A DNA stretch of 9,256 nt from DASPMP01 sp035758925 (GTDB lineage Bacteria; Gemmatimonadota; Gemmatimonadetes; Gemmatimonadales; Gemmatimonadaceae), in the NCBI GenBank assembly GCA_035758925.1, contig DASTVV010000010.1, forward strand, positions 1 through 9,256, in the 5' to 3' direction. Shown in pieces: positions 1 through 6,120 of the stretch. How positions within the stretch are numbered: the stretch's first letter is position 1; each line of letters starts with the position of its first letter. The position numbers and the translations under genes are program-made. The notes beneath the pieces were generated by a model. That model was not told the DNA's origin and searched no databases. It saw only the letters and a list, made by a program, of their open reading frames with translations.

Positions 1-747
1 GGGCGCTGTCTGTTGTGTCGCACCGGCAACGCGCACGTGTGTCCCTACACCAGGATCATCGGCGTCGATCGGGACGGATGCTTCGCGGAATACATCGCGA
101 TGCCGGCCACGAACGTCTGGCACCTGGACGACAGCACGTCGTTCGATGTGGGCGGCATTCATGATCCGATGGGGAACGCATTTCACACGGCGCTCACCGC
201 GGAGATTCCCGGCGCCAGCGTGCTGATCACGGGCTGCGGACCGATCGGACTGTTCGCGATCGGCATTTGCAGGGCGGCGGGTGCGTCGCGCATCATCGCG
301 ACCGACCTGAACGAGACGCGCCTGGCGTTGGCGCGCCGAATGGGCGCGCACGACGCCATTCACCCGCAGGCCGCCTCCGAAACGGTGAAGCGCCACACGG
401 ACAGTCTCGGGGTCGACGTCGTGCTCGAGATGTCCGGAGTCCCGTCGGCCATCCATCAGGCGTTCGATCTCGTACGCGTGGGCGGACGAGTCCAGATGCT
501 TGGCATTCCGGCGAAGCCCATGGAAGTGAACTTCTCGACCGAAGTGATCTTCAAGGGCATCACGATCTATGGTGTGGTCGGCCGCCGAATGTACGACACG
601 TGGCATCTCATGACGCGGTTCCTGAGATCCGGCCAGTTCGACCCGACGCCGGTGATCACGCATCGATTCCCGCTGGAGGCCGCCGACGACGCGATCCGTG
701 CGATCAAGTCGGGCGAGGCGGGCAAGGTGATATTCGAGATCTCATGA
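1..747 (+). CDS. tdh: L-threonine 3-dehydrogenase, C-terminal part (5' end outside window)
   Basis: Zinc-dependent medium-chain dehydrogenase that oxidises L-threonine to 2-amino-3-ketobutyrate with NAD+ in the cytosol. The frame is open from base 1 and ends with TGA at 745-747, giving 248 residues. I recall the E. coli enzyme as 341 residues, so about 93 N-terminal residues, including the catalytic zinc ligands, lie upstream. Visible: three of the four structural-zinc cysteines at fragment residues 3, 6 and 14 (pattern CxxCx7C); the FAEY segment; DPMGNAFHTAL, matching DPFGNAVHTAL of TDH; the Rossmann loop GCGPIG at about 78-83; EMSG; MLGIP; and VIFKG, which leads into the typical TDH end with ITHRF and GKVIFEIS. 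The TTG at base 13 is internal, not the true start. It is followed after one base by kbl, so the two are almost certainly co-transcribed and act in sequence. Family assignment is very secure. Confidence 0.96.
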   Translation, partial: GRCLLCRTGNAHVCPYTRIIGVDRDGCFAEYIAMPATNVWHLDDSTSFDVGGIHDPMGNAFHTALTAEIPGASVLITGCGPIGLFAIGICRAAGASRIIATDLNETRLALARRMGAHDAIHPQAASETVKRHTDSLGVDVVLEMSGVPSAIHQAFDLVRVGGRVQMLGIPAKPMEVNFSTEVIFKGITIYGVVGRRMYDTWHLMTRFLRSGQFDPTPVITHRFPLEAADDAIRAIKSGEAGKVIFEIS

Positions 748-748
748 A

Positions 749-1954
749 ATGACGATCAATAGCCAGCTCACCAGAGACCTGCGCGGCACACTGGATCAGC
801 TCAAGACCGACAAGGTCTACAAGCGCCTCAACTACCTGGACTCGCCACAGTCGGCACGCGTACAGATGGAAGGACGTGGCGAGATTCTCATTCTCTCGTC
901 GAACAACTACCTCGGGCTCTGTGACGAGCCGTCGGTGATCGAGGCTGGGATCGAAGGCCTCAAGCGGTTCGGCGCGGGGACGGCCAGCGTGCGGTTCATC
1001 TGCGGCACGTTCACCATCCACCGCGAGCTCGAGGCAGCCCTGGCGCGCTTTGTCGGGACGCCAGCGTCCATGACATTCGTCTCGGCGTGGAATGCCAATG
1101 AAGGCCTCACTGCCACGATCGTGCAGGAAGGCGACTTCATCGTCTCGGATGCGCTCAACCACGCGTCGATCATCGATTCGATGCGGCTGGCTAAAGCCAT
1201 CACGAAGTGCACGACGGCCGTCTACAAGCACGCCGACATGGCGGACCTGCGCGAGAAGCTCTCGGAGAATCGCGGTGCCAAGCGCCGGCTGATCTGGACC
1301 GACGGCATCTTCTCGATGGAAGGTGCGATTGCCAAGCTCCCGGACATCCTGGAGATCGCGCGCGAGTTCAACGCGATCGTCGCCGTCGATGACTCACACG
1401 CGTCGGGTGTGCTTGGAAGGCACGGTCGCGGCACGGCCGAGCATTATGGCCTGCTGGGCGAAGTGGACATCATCACGTCCACATTGGGAAAGGCGCTGGG
1501 CGGTGCCGCTGGCGGCTTCGTCGCCGGCTCCGAAGAGGTGACCGACATGCTGACGCAGCGCTCGCGGCCCCAACTCTTTTCCAACGCGCTGCCGCCAACG
1601 GTGGCGGCCAGCGCGCTTGCGGCAGTGGAGTACATCGAGGCACATCCGGAGCGCGTCGCGAAACTGCGCGACAACACGAAATACTTTCGCGAACAGATCG
1701 TCGAAGCGGGCTTCAAGCCCCTTCCCGGCGACACGCCCATCGTACCGATCATCGTCGGCGAAACGGCCGCCGCGATTCAGATGAGCGACATGCTGCTGGA
1801 CGAGGGAGTATTCGTGACCGGGTTCGGCTATCCCGTTGTGCCGCAGGGTCAGGCGCGCGTCCGCTGCCAGTTGTCGGCCGCACACTCCAGGGCGGACCTC
1901 GATGAGGCAGTGAGCGCGTTCAAGACGGTGGGCAAAAAGCTCAAGCTGATCTAG
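749..1954 (+). CDS. kbl: Glycine C-acetyltransferase (2-amino-3-ketobutyrate CoA ligase)
   Basis: PLP enzyme of the alpha-oxoamine synthase family. It cleaves the unstable 2-amino-3-ketobutyrate made by Tdh with CoA to give glycine and acetyl-CoA. It is 401 residues long, close to the roughly 398 of E. coli Kbl. Family marks seen: NNYLGL (52-57), GTASVRFICGT (77-87), SDALNHASIID (133-143) with H138 expected to stack on PLP, VDDSHA with D214 and H217, and the Schiff-base lysine K248 in TLGKALGG. QRSRPQLFSN, FGYPVVPQGQAR and the QLSAAH end are also typical. The ATG at 749 comes one base after the tdh stop, with only a weak purine run (GAGAT, 736-740), so translational coupling to tdh is likely. 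The 3' end overlaps the end of the opposing HIRAN-like gene by 14 bp, and I see no terminator hairpin there. Function is assigned with high certainty from motifs and context. Confidence 0.97.
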   Translation: MTINSQLTRDLRGTLDQLKTDKVYKRLNYLDSPQSARVQMEGRGEILILSSNNYLGLCDEPSVIEAGIEGLKRFGAGTASVRFICGTFTIHRELEAALARFVGTPASMTFVSAWNANEGLTATIVQEGDFIVSDALNHASIIDSMRLAKAITKCTTAVYKHADMADLREKLSENRGAKRRLIWTDGIFSMEGAIAKLPDILEIAREFNAIVAVDDSHASGVLGRHGRGTAEHYGLLGEVDIITSTLGKALGGAAGGFVAGSEEVTDMLTQRSRPQLFSNALPPTVAASALAAVEYIEAHPERVAKLRDNTKYFREQIVEAGFKPLPGDTPIVPIIVGETAAAIQMSDMLLDEGVFVTGFGYPVVPQGQARVRCQLSAAHSRADLDEAVSAFKTVGKKLKLI

Positions 1955-2291
1955 CCGTCTCGCTCTCCACCCGCACGCGGCGGACGGCGATCACCAGGCG
2001 CTTCCAGCTGGCGACGTCGTCGCCCCGGACCTGAACGACTTCCCCGCAGTAGCGTTCCCCCTCGAGCATCCAGGGGGCAAGCCAGGAATTGACGTCTGGC
2101 GAGAGGTGCCCGACGACGTCTCCGCCCCGGGCATGGACCCAGACCGTCGGCGGCTCGACGCCTGGAGGGTCCGGGACCAGGATCAGGCGATCTCCCGGCG
2201 TCAGCCGATGCACCACTTCGGTTCGCCGCCCAAAAACCGTCCCGTAAACCGGGGTCCTGAACTCCTCGGCGCCTGGCAGGATGGAGGACAT
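1941..2291 (-). CDS. Small stand-alone HIRAN-like domain protein
   Basis: 116-residue protein with no signal peptide or membrane segment, presumably cytosolic. The core (about residues 12-105) fits the layout of the HIRAN domain: VYGTVFGRRTEV, LTPGDRLILVPDP, a short loop, WVHARGGDVVGHLSPDV, WLAPWMLEG, and a last strand pair around VVQVRG and WKRLVIAV. HIRAN domains in larger proteins such as HLTF bind DNA ends or serve as accessory nucleic-acid modules; free-standing bacterial copies have no firm function. The ATG at 2291 has a weak AAGG about 9 bases upstream. It converges on kbl with a 14-bp overlap of 3' ends and is divergent from the 2483 gene, with the G-quadruplex motif in between. Assignment is by pattern from memory and could be wrong; an uncharacterised beta-barrel family is the alternative. 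That it is a real gene is supported by codon phase and the coherent fold-like hydrophobic pattern. Confidence 0.6.
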   Translation of the reverse strand: MSSILPGAEEFRTPVYGTVFGRRTEVVHRLTPGDRLILVPDPPGVEPPTVWVHARGGDVVGHLSPDVNSWLAPWMLEGERYCGEVVQVRGDDVASWKRLVIAVRRVRVESETARSA

Positions 2292-2482
2292 CGTTTTCTA
2301 CCTTAAAGCGGTGACCGGGTTTGGGCTAGACGGAAACTGATGTCGGGTTGGGGGTTGGGGGTTGGGGTTGCCCTCGAGCCCCAACCTCATACCCCCATCA
2401 GAGATAAGTGACCAAGCCGGGCCCGCTTCGTCCCGATGGGTGAGGACCACGCCTGGCCGGACCTTTAGCGTTGAGGACACGT
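2292..2482. other. Divergent intergenic region with G-rich low-complexity tract
   Basis: This 191-bp gap separates the leftward HIRAN-like gene from the rightward envelope-protein gene, so promoters for both should lie here. I see no convincing sigma-70 -35/-10 pair on either strand. The notable content is the G-tract block at 2345-2367 and a matching C-rich arm at 2379-2386. Short open frames crossing this gap in either direction show no protein-like pattern and are not called. Confidence 0.6.
2345..2367 (+). repeat. Four-tract G-quadruplex motif (telomere-like GGGGTT repeat)
   Basis: On the + strand the tract reads G3-TT-G5-TT-G5-TT-G4, four runs of at least three guanines with two-base loops. 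This meets the standard sequence rule for a stable intramolecular G-quadruplex with very short loops. The last G run can alternatively pair as part of an 8-bp hairpin: GGTTGGGG (2360-2367) with CCCCAACC (2379-2386), loop 2368-2378. The two structures are mutually exclusive. It lies 116 bp upstream of the 2483 start codon on the non-template strand for that gene, so it could form in displaced DNA or, if transcription starts upstream, in the leader RNA. Whether it regulates anything is inference. Confidence 0.8.
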
Positions 2483-3151
2483 ATGCGGGGTATTCGAACT
2501 CTGGCGGTTGCTGGGCTTCTTGCGCTGGACGCGAGCACCGCGGCCGCGCAGGCCACCCGGCATTTCAAGGACTCGTGGTTCTGGGGAGTCAAGGCCGGTG
2601 AGACGTTCTATCAGTCGCAGAGCCACCCGGACTTGGGGCTGGCGCCGCTCGGCGGCATCGACTGGCTCATCACGCGGACGTACGGCGGCATGTATCTCTC
2701 GTTCGACTACGGGATCCTGACGCGCGAGAATGTCCTAGTGAACGACTCGATCTCGCCGTTGGATACGGTTGGACGCGTCGTGAAGATTTCCGGGCTGAGA
2801 CGCTTTACCGCCGCTGGCATGGTCTTCCCGTATCAGAGCTATCGGTTGCACCCATACTTCGGCGTCGGATTCGCAATGTGGGACATCGCGAAAGCGGAGC
2901 CCCAGGGAACCTTCCGCAATGGGCTTCAGGAGCGGTTGGTGGCCTCCACGATTCAACAGTTCAAGGCAGCGGCCACGCCGATCACCATACTCGGATTCCA
3001 ATACAAGCTGCCAACCATATCCGTCTTCGGCCAGGCAACAGCATCGCCATCCAACTCGAATTTCTTTCTGTTCAGTGGAAGCGGTTGGCGAACTACGGTC
3101 GAAGGCGGAGTGCGATTCAACATCGGCAGCTCGCTCGACCGAACACGATAG
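2483..3151 (+). CDS. Predicted secreted outer-membrane beta-barrel-like protein
   Basis: 222-residue protein not matched to a named family. The N-terminus is a clear Sec signal peptide: MRGIR, a hydrophobic stretch LAVAGLLALDA, then a small-residue end with likely cleavage after A24 (AQA) or A22 (AAA). The mature part has alternating hydrophobic/polar strands rich in Gly and aromatics, for example FWGVKAGETFY (33-43), GGMYLSFDYG (68-77), HPYFGVGFAMW (123-133), TISVFGQA (178-185) and TTVEGGVRFNIG (204-215). That pattern is typical of small outer-membrane barrels. The ATG at 2483 is preferred over the in-frame TTG at 2471 because GAGGA at 2473-2477 gives a good ribosome site 5 bases away and the signal peptide starts cleanly there. 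It is monocistronic: the next gene opposes it and a strong terminator follows 35 bp after the stop. The role could be structural, porin-like or adhesive; the sequence does not decide. Confidence 0.8.
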   Translation: MRGIRTLAVAGLLALDASTAAAQATRHFKDSWFWGVKAGETFYQSQSHPDLGLAPLGGIDWLITRTYGGMYLSFDYGILTRENVLVNDSISPLDTVGRVVKISGLRRFTAAGMVFPYQSYRLHPYFGVGFAMWDIAKAEPQGTFRNGLQERLVASTIQQFKAAATPITILGFQYKLPTISVFGQATASPSNSNFFLFSGSGWRTTVEGGVRFNIGSSLDRTR

Positions 3152-3157
3152 CCCGCT

Positions 3158-3868
3158 CTATTCCTCTTGGGCTCGGATTCGAGCCGCCGCCTCGCGACGT
3201 CCGTTCACGCCGCGAGGCGGTTTTCTTTTGCGCGGGAGCCGGGAGGTCGCACGCGAGACGTGTGGGCTGTCAGCCACGATCCAGCGGAGTGGCCAGTCCG
3301 CGGATTGCGTGATGCCGATGCGCGGGGTCACGACGACACGGCTGTCGGGCACACGCATTCCTTCCCTGATGAGAATCGGTGGCCGGCCGAGATCAAGAGT
3401 GTTGTGGCGTGAGTCGATGCCAAGCGCCGCGCAAAGCTTGCCTGGTCCGCTGCTCAGGTCCCTGTCGCTGCGGGCCGCGCGGCGGCGTTGCCACATGATG
3501 TCCGCCCCCTCGAGCGGCTCGACGGCGCGGATGAGCACCGCGCTGGGAAGGCCCGCCTCGCGCGTGACGGCGTTGAAGCACCAGTGCACGCCGTAGATGA
3601 AATAGACGTAGGCGATGCCCGGCGGTCCGTAGAGCGGCTCGGTGCGGCGCGTGCGGCCAGCCGCGGCATGACAGGCGAGGTCGTGCTCGCCCAGGTACGC
3701 CTCGGTCTCCACGATCCGCCCGCTCACGATGCCGGCGTCACCGTGGCACTCGAGGACACAGCCAAGCAGGTCGCGCGCGACCAGCTCGGTGTCCCGCGCG
3801 TAGAACTCGCGGGGAAGAACGGCGCCGGCGCGTGAACGCCGCGCGTGTCGCGCGGCGCTACGCGTCAT
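3158..3868 (-). CDS. mpg: 3-methyladenine DNA glycosylase (AAG/MPG family)
   Basis: Monofunctional DNA glycosylase that removes alkylated purines, starting base-excision repair. The AAG fold is recognised from LPREFYARDTELVARDLLGC, GRIVETEAYLG, YVYFIYG, CFNAV, LIRAVEPLEG, LSSGPGKLCAALGI and TPRIGI. By alignment from memory with human AAG, the catalytic Glu is E56, and base-pocket residues are Y58, H67, Y89 and N99; Y92 would be the intercalating tyrosine. The 236-residue length exceeds the roughly 200 common in bacteria. Residues 1-17 are an Arg/Ala-rich leader, so an internal start is possible, and the domain proper appears to end at HVSR (203-206). The last 30 residues form a basic tail whose codons coincide with the opposing terminator (P217 to about R228 in the stem, K214-R215-K216 in the T tract). 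The ATG overlaps the upstream nuclease stop as ATGA, so translation is probably coupled. Function is secure; the role of the tail is unknown. Confidence 0.95.
   Translation of the reverse strand: MTRSAARHARRSRAGAVLPREFYARDTELVARDLLGCVLECHGDAGIVSGRIVETEAYLGEHDLACHAAAGRTRRTEPLYGPPGIAYVYFIYGVHWCFNAVTREAGLPSAVLIRAVEPLEGADIMWQRRRAARSDRDLSSGPGKLCAALGIDSRHNTLDLGRPPILIREGMRVPDSRVVVTPRIGITQSADWPLRWIVADSPHVSRATSRLPRKRKPPRGVNGRREAAARIRAQEE
3187..3229 (+). terminator. Rho-independent terminator of the envelope-protein gene
   Basis: A perfect 10-bp GC-rich stem: CCGCCTCGCG (3187-3196) pairs with CGCGAGGCGG (3211-3220). A further 3-bp inner pairing CGT/ACG (3198-3200 with 3207-3209) closes a six-base loop. 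The T tract TTTTCTTTT follows at 3221-3229. It is oriented for rightward transcripts only; on the other strand no T run follows the stem. It lies wholly inside the 3' coding end of the opposing mpg gene. Confidence 0.92.
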
Positions 3869-5553
3869 CCGTCGTCGCGCTTGGAAGCGGTCTTCCTGGC
3901 CCGCGCGCGGCGCGGACGCTTGGCTGCGGCCTTCGGCTCGGTCTCACCCGCCTCCGCCGCGGTCACGCGGGCTCGCTTGCCCGTCGTGCGCTTCTTCGGC
4001 GCCGCCGGAGGAACCTCGGCTTCCTGCGTACCGTTGTCGCTCGGAGGTGTGACGGACACCATTCCGAGTGAGAGCAGCTCGGGCGGCAACGTGGCCGGCC
4101 GACCGCGACCGCCGGCACCGCGTCCCCGAAGGGACAATCGCGCTGCGGCGGCGCCTTCCGGCGGCGTAGGCCGCGAAACCGCCGCCTGCGCCCGTGCGAG
4201 CTGGTCGCTCACCGAAGGCGCGGCCTCGGCGCGCGCGACCTCGAAGTCGTCCCCCCGACGCCGCAGATCGATGACATCAGCGTCGTGGGCATCTTTGAGA
4301 ATACGAATGAAATTCCGTTCGCTCAGGCTCTCGCTGTCGCGACCCAGCAGCTCGCGCGCGCGCTGGCGCACGACTGAGGCACGCGCAGAGTTGTCGTCCT
4401 GGACCAGCGAGCTCACTGCACGCCTCAGGAGATCGAAAGCCTCGTCGCGCGTCAGGCGCTCACCAGCGATTCCTGGTCCCTCGAGGGGATGCGCTGGCGG
4501 CAGCGACGGGACTGACGGGGGCGTCGGAGCCGGAGCTGGTGCCGCGGCCGGAATGGCCATCTCGCCCGTGTGCGGTGTCCGTTCCCTGCCGCCGCGACCG
4601 CGACGACCACGCCGTCCTCGTCCGCCCTTTTCGGCAGCAGGCGCGGGTTCCTCCGTGCGCGCCGAGATGGCAAGCGGTCCTGGCGTTTCTGCCGTGCGAG
4701 CCGGGACCGGCTCCGCTGGCGCTGCGCCGGCGACGTCCACTTCCAGCTGGCCGTTATCCAGGCGCCGAAGCGATAGCAGCCCTTTGCCGGCCGCCTCCTG
4801 GCAGAACTTGGAGAACTTGCTGATTCCGAGGTTCTTCTCGTCGAAGGTGGGATCGATCTCCTGCATGACCTGCTTGAGGCGATCGGAGCGCATCACGTCG
4901 TGGTTCTGCTTCATTTGCGTGATGGCTTCCTTCACGAGCTCCCACGGATCGTACTTGCGCGTGGGCTCCTCGTCCGAGCTCTTCACCAGCCCGGCGAGTG
5001 CGTTGTAGCTGTAGTACTCGTCACAGTTCTGGACGAGCAAATCGCTCGACGATTCGCGAATGCCGACGCCGATAACGTACTTCCCGTACTCCTTGAGCTT
5101 GATGACGAGACTCGAGAAGTCCGAGTCTCCGGAGAGCAGGATGAACGTGCCGATCTCGGGCCGGGTGAACACCAGCTCGAGGGCGTCGATAGCGAGGCGA
5201 ATGTCGGTGGCGTTCTTCTTCGACGAGCCGTAGGCCGGCGCGAAGATCAGGTCGATCGACGCTTCAGACAGCGGAACGATGTACTGCGGGTAGCGACGCC
5301 AGTCGGCGTACGCGCGCTGGACCGCGACCTTGCCCTTGATAATGTCGGACGAGAGAAGGTTGCGAAGCTCCTTCCCGAGATCCGACCGGATTCCCATCGT
5401 GACGTTGTCGAAATCGATGAGAAGCGCCGCATTGGGAGCGTGGTGCAGCGGAAGCGGAGCGGCAACCTGAGCAGCTGTAAGGGCTCCCGGACCGCGATGT
5501 ACTAATGCGCTCTGCGAACGAGTTGGCTCGCGGCGCTGGTAACGATGACTCAT
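3865..5553 (-). CDS. NYN-domain predicted ribonuclease with two LOTUS/OST-HTH-like regions
   Basis: 562 residues, cytosolic. The NYN (PIN-like, LabA/DUF88) domain covers about 41-190. Expected metal-binding acidic residues are D47 and D49 in LIDFDN, D117 in ATDIRLAID, and D143 and D145 in LSGDSDF. Its neighbours SSDIIKGKVAVQRAYADW and GVGIRESSSDLL are strongly family-like. A LOTUS/OST-HTH domain follows at about 202-273 (DPWELVKEAI, ISKFSKFCQEA, LRRLDNGQLEV). Then comes a Pro/Ala linker with an RG-rich patch (311-324), a second, more divergent winged-helix region at about 365-440 (LTRDEAFDLLRRAV, ERNFIRILKDAHDADVIDL, GDDFEV), another disordered stretch with RG repeats (476-485), and a basic Lys/Arg/Ala tail (519-559). 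NYN domains are RNases in several proteins and LOTUS domains bind RNA; a role in RNA decay or control is inferred, the substrate unknown. The ATG at 5553 lacks a clear Shine-Dalgarno; the first 40 residues are not conserved-looking. Lies between yjbQ and mpg. Confidence 0.9.
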   Translation of the reverse strand: MSHRYQRREPTRSQSALVHRGPGALTAAQVAAPLPLHHAPNAALLIDFDNVTMGIRSDLGKELRNLLSSDIIKGKVAVQRAYADWRRYPQYIVPLSEASIDLIFAPAYGSSKKNATDIRLAIDALELVFTRPEIGTFILLSGDSDFSSLVIKLKEYGKYVIGVGIRESSSDLLVQNCDEYYSYNALAGLVKSSDEEPTRKYDPWELVKEAITQMKQNHDVMRSDRLKQVMQEIDPTFDEKNLGISKFSKFCQEAAGKGLLSLRRLDNGQLEVDVAGAAPAEPVPARTAETPGPLAISARTEEPAPAAEKGGRGRRGRRGRGGRERTPHTGEMAIPAAAPAPAPTPPSVPSLPPAHPLEGPGIAGERLTRDEAFDLLRRAVSSLVQDDNSARASVVRQRARELLGRDSESLSERNFIRILKDAHDADVIDLRRRGDDFEVARAEAAPSVSDQLARAQAAVSRPTPPEGAAAARLSLRGRGAGGRGRPATLPPELLSLGMVSVTPPSDNGTQEAEVPPAAPKKRTTGKRARVTAAEAGETEPKAAAKRPRRARARKTASKRDDG

Positions 5554-5563
5554 GCAGCGTGGT

Positions 5564-5592
5564 AATGTAGCCTTGCGCGTAATGCCGCGTAA
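5564..5592 (-). promoter_or_regulatory. Possible promoter for the NYN-LOTUS/mpg genes
   Basis: Reading leftwards, TTACGC (5592-5587) and TACATT (5569-5564) are spaced by exactly 17 bases. The -10 is reasonable and the -35 poor (3 of 6 to TTGACA). Only 10 bases separate the -10 from the ATG at 5553, so a transcript from here would be nearly leaderless, which would fit the missing ribosome site of that gene. Chance occurrence is quite possible. Confidence 0.25.
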
Positions 5593-5595
5593 GTC

Positions 5596-6018
5596 TCACT
5601 CCCCCAATGCCTTCAAAATGACGCGCTTGGGCCGCCTTCCATCCCACTCGCCATAGAAGATCCGCTGCCAGGGCCCGAGATCGAGGCGACCGGCCGTGAC
5701 CGGGACGATCACCTCATGGCCGATGGTGATGGAGCGGAGGTGCGCCGCGGCGTTGTCCTCGCCCGTGCCGGTGTTGTGTCGATAGCGTTCAGGGTCCCAC
5801 GGCGCGATGTCCTGCTCGAGCCAGTCGAGAATGTCCTGCCACAGACCGGGCTCGTGGTCGTTCACGAAGACAGAGGCGGAGATGTGCATCGCGGACACCA
5901 GGACCATGCCCTCGGCGATCCGTGCGTCGGACCTGCACTTCTCGACGTCGTCCGTGATGTCGATGATTTCCTGTCTCTTCTTCGTGTTGAAGGTGAGGTA
6001 CGTCGTGTGGGCTTTCAT
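5596..6018 (-). CDS. yjbQ: YjbQ / UPF0047 family protein
   Basis: 140-residue cytosolic protein of the YjbQ (UPF0047) family, a small trimeric fold. Some members are annotated as secondary thiamine-phosphate synthases because they can rescue thiE mutants; the true physiological substrate is unsettled. Family marks: LVSAMHISASVFVND (40-54), GEDNAAAHLRSITIG (86-100) with the conserved H93, IVPVTAGRLDLGPWQRIFYGEWDG (104-127), and a terminal VILKALGE. The ATG at 6018 is chosen because family members (E. coli YjbQ about 138 residues) begin right at this point (MKAHTTYLTF), although upstream in-frame ATGs at 6057 and 6129 exist and none has a visible Shine-Dalgarno. It is probably first in a leftward operon with the NYN-LOTUS gene 42 bp downstream. 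Divergent from the kinase gene. Confidence 0.92.
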   Translation of the reverse strand: MKAHTTYLTFNTKKRQEIIDITDDVEKCRSDARIAEGMVLVSAMHISASVFVNDHEPGLWQDILDWLEQDIAPWDPERYRHNTGTGEDNAAAHLRSITIGHEVIVPVTAGRLDLGPWQRIFYGEWDGRRPKRVILKALGE

Positions 6019-6120
6019 GGTGGTTGTGTAAGCGTGGCTCAATATGTTAGGGCTCATGGCTATGGGCTGTGAGCGGTGGGCCATGGGTTGTGGGGTTCGG
6101 CTCGGCAAGGAGAGCGGCGA
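6019..6120. other. Divergent control region with degenerate TGGGC-type repeats
   Basis: About 100 bp between the yjbQ and histidine-kinase starts. From about 6050 to 6099 the + strand is a degenerate tandem of units such as ATGGGCTGTGAGC, GTGGGCCATGGG and TTGTGGGG, G-rich on one strand. I see no convincing promoter pair on either strand. AATATG/CATATT near 6041-6046 is the only AT-rich core. A good Shine-Dalgarno, AAGGAG at 6107-6112, sits 8 bases before the TTG at 6121. Confidence 0.5.

Noticed and set aside
704..1231. Long open frame on the - strand across the tdh/kbl junction
   Set aside because: It is antisense to two clearly recognised enzymes and its protein is low-complexity Arg-rich, typical of GC-rich shadow frames.
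2451..2470. Possible sigma-54 -24/-12 promoter (CTGGCC ... TTTAGC) before the envelope-protein gene
   Set aside because: The GG and GC elements are 11 rather than 10 bases apart, the -12 box is poor, and the start of transcription would fall on the start codon.
3845..5008. 387-codon open frame on the + strand across the NYN-LOTUS gene
   Set aside because: It is antisense to a protein with intact catalytic residues; the Arg/Ser/Ala composition is that of a GC-rich shadow frame.
6076..6120. Upstream GTG start for the histidine kinase
   Set aside because: The extra 15 residues come from the repeat tract and the GTG has no ribosome site, while TTG at 6121 has AAGGAG at ideal spacing.
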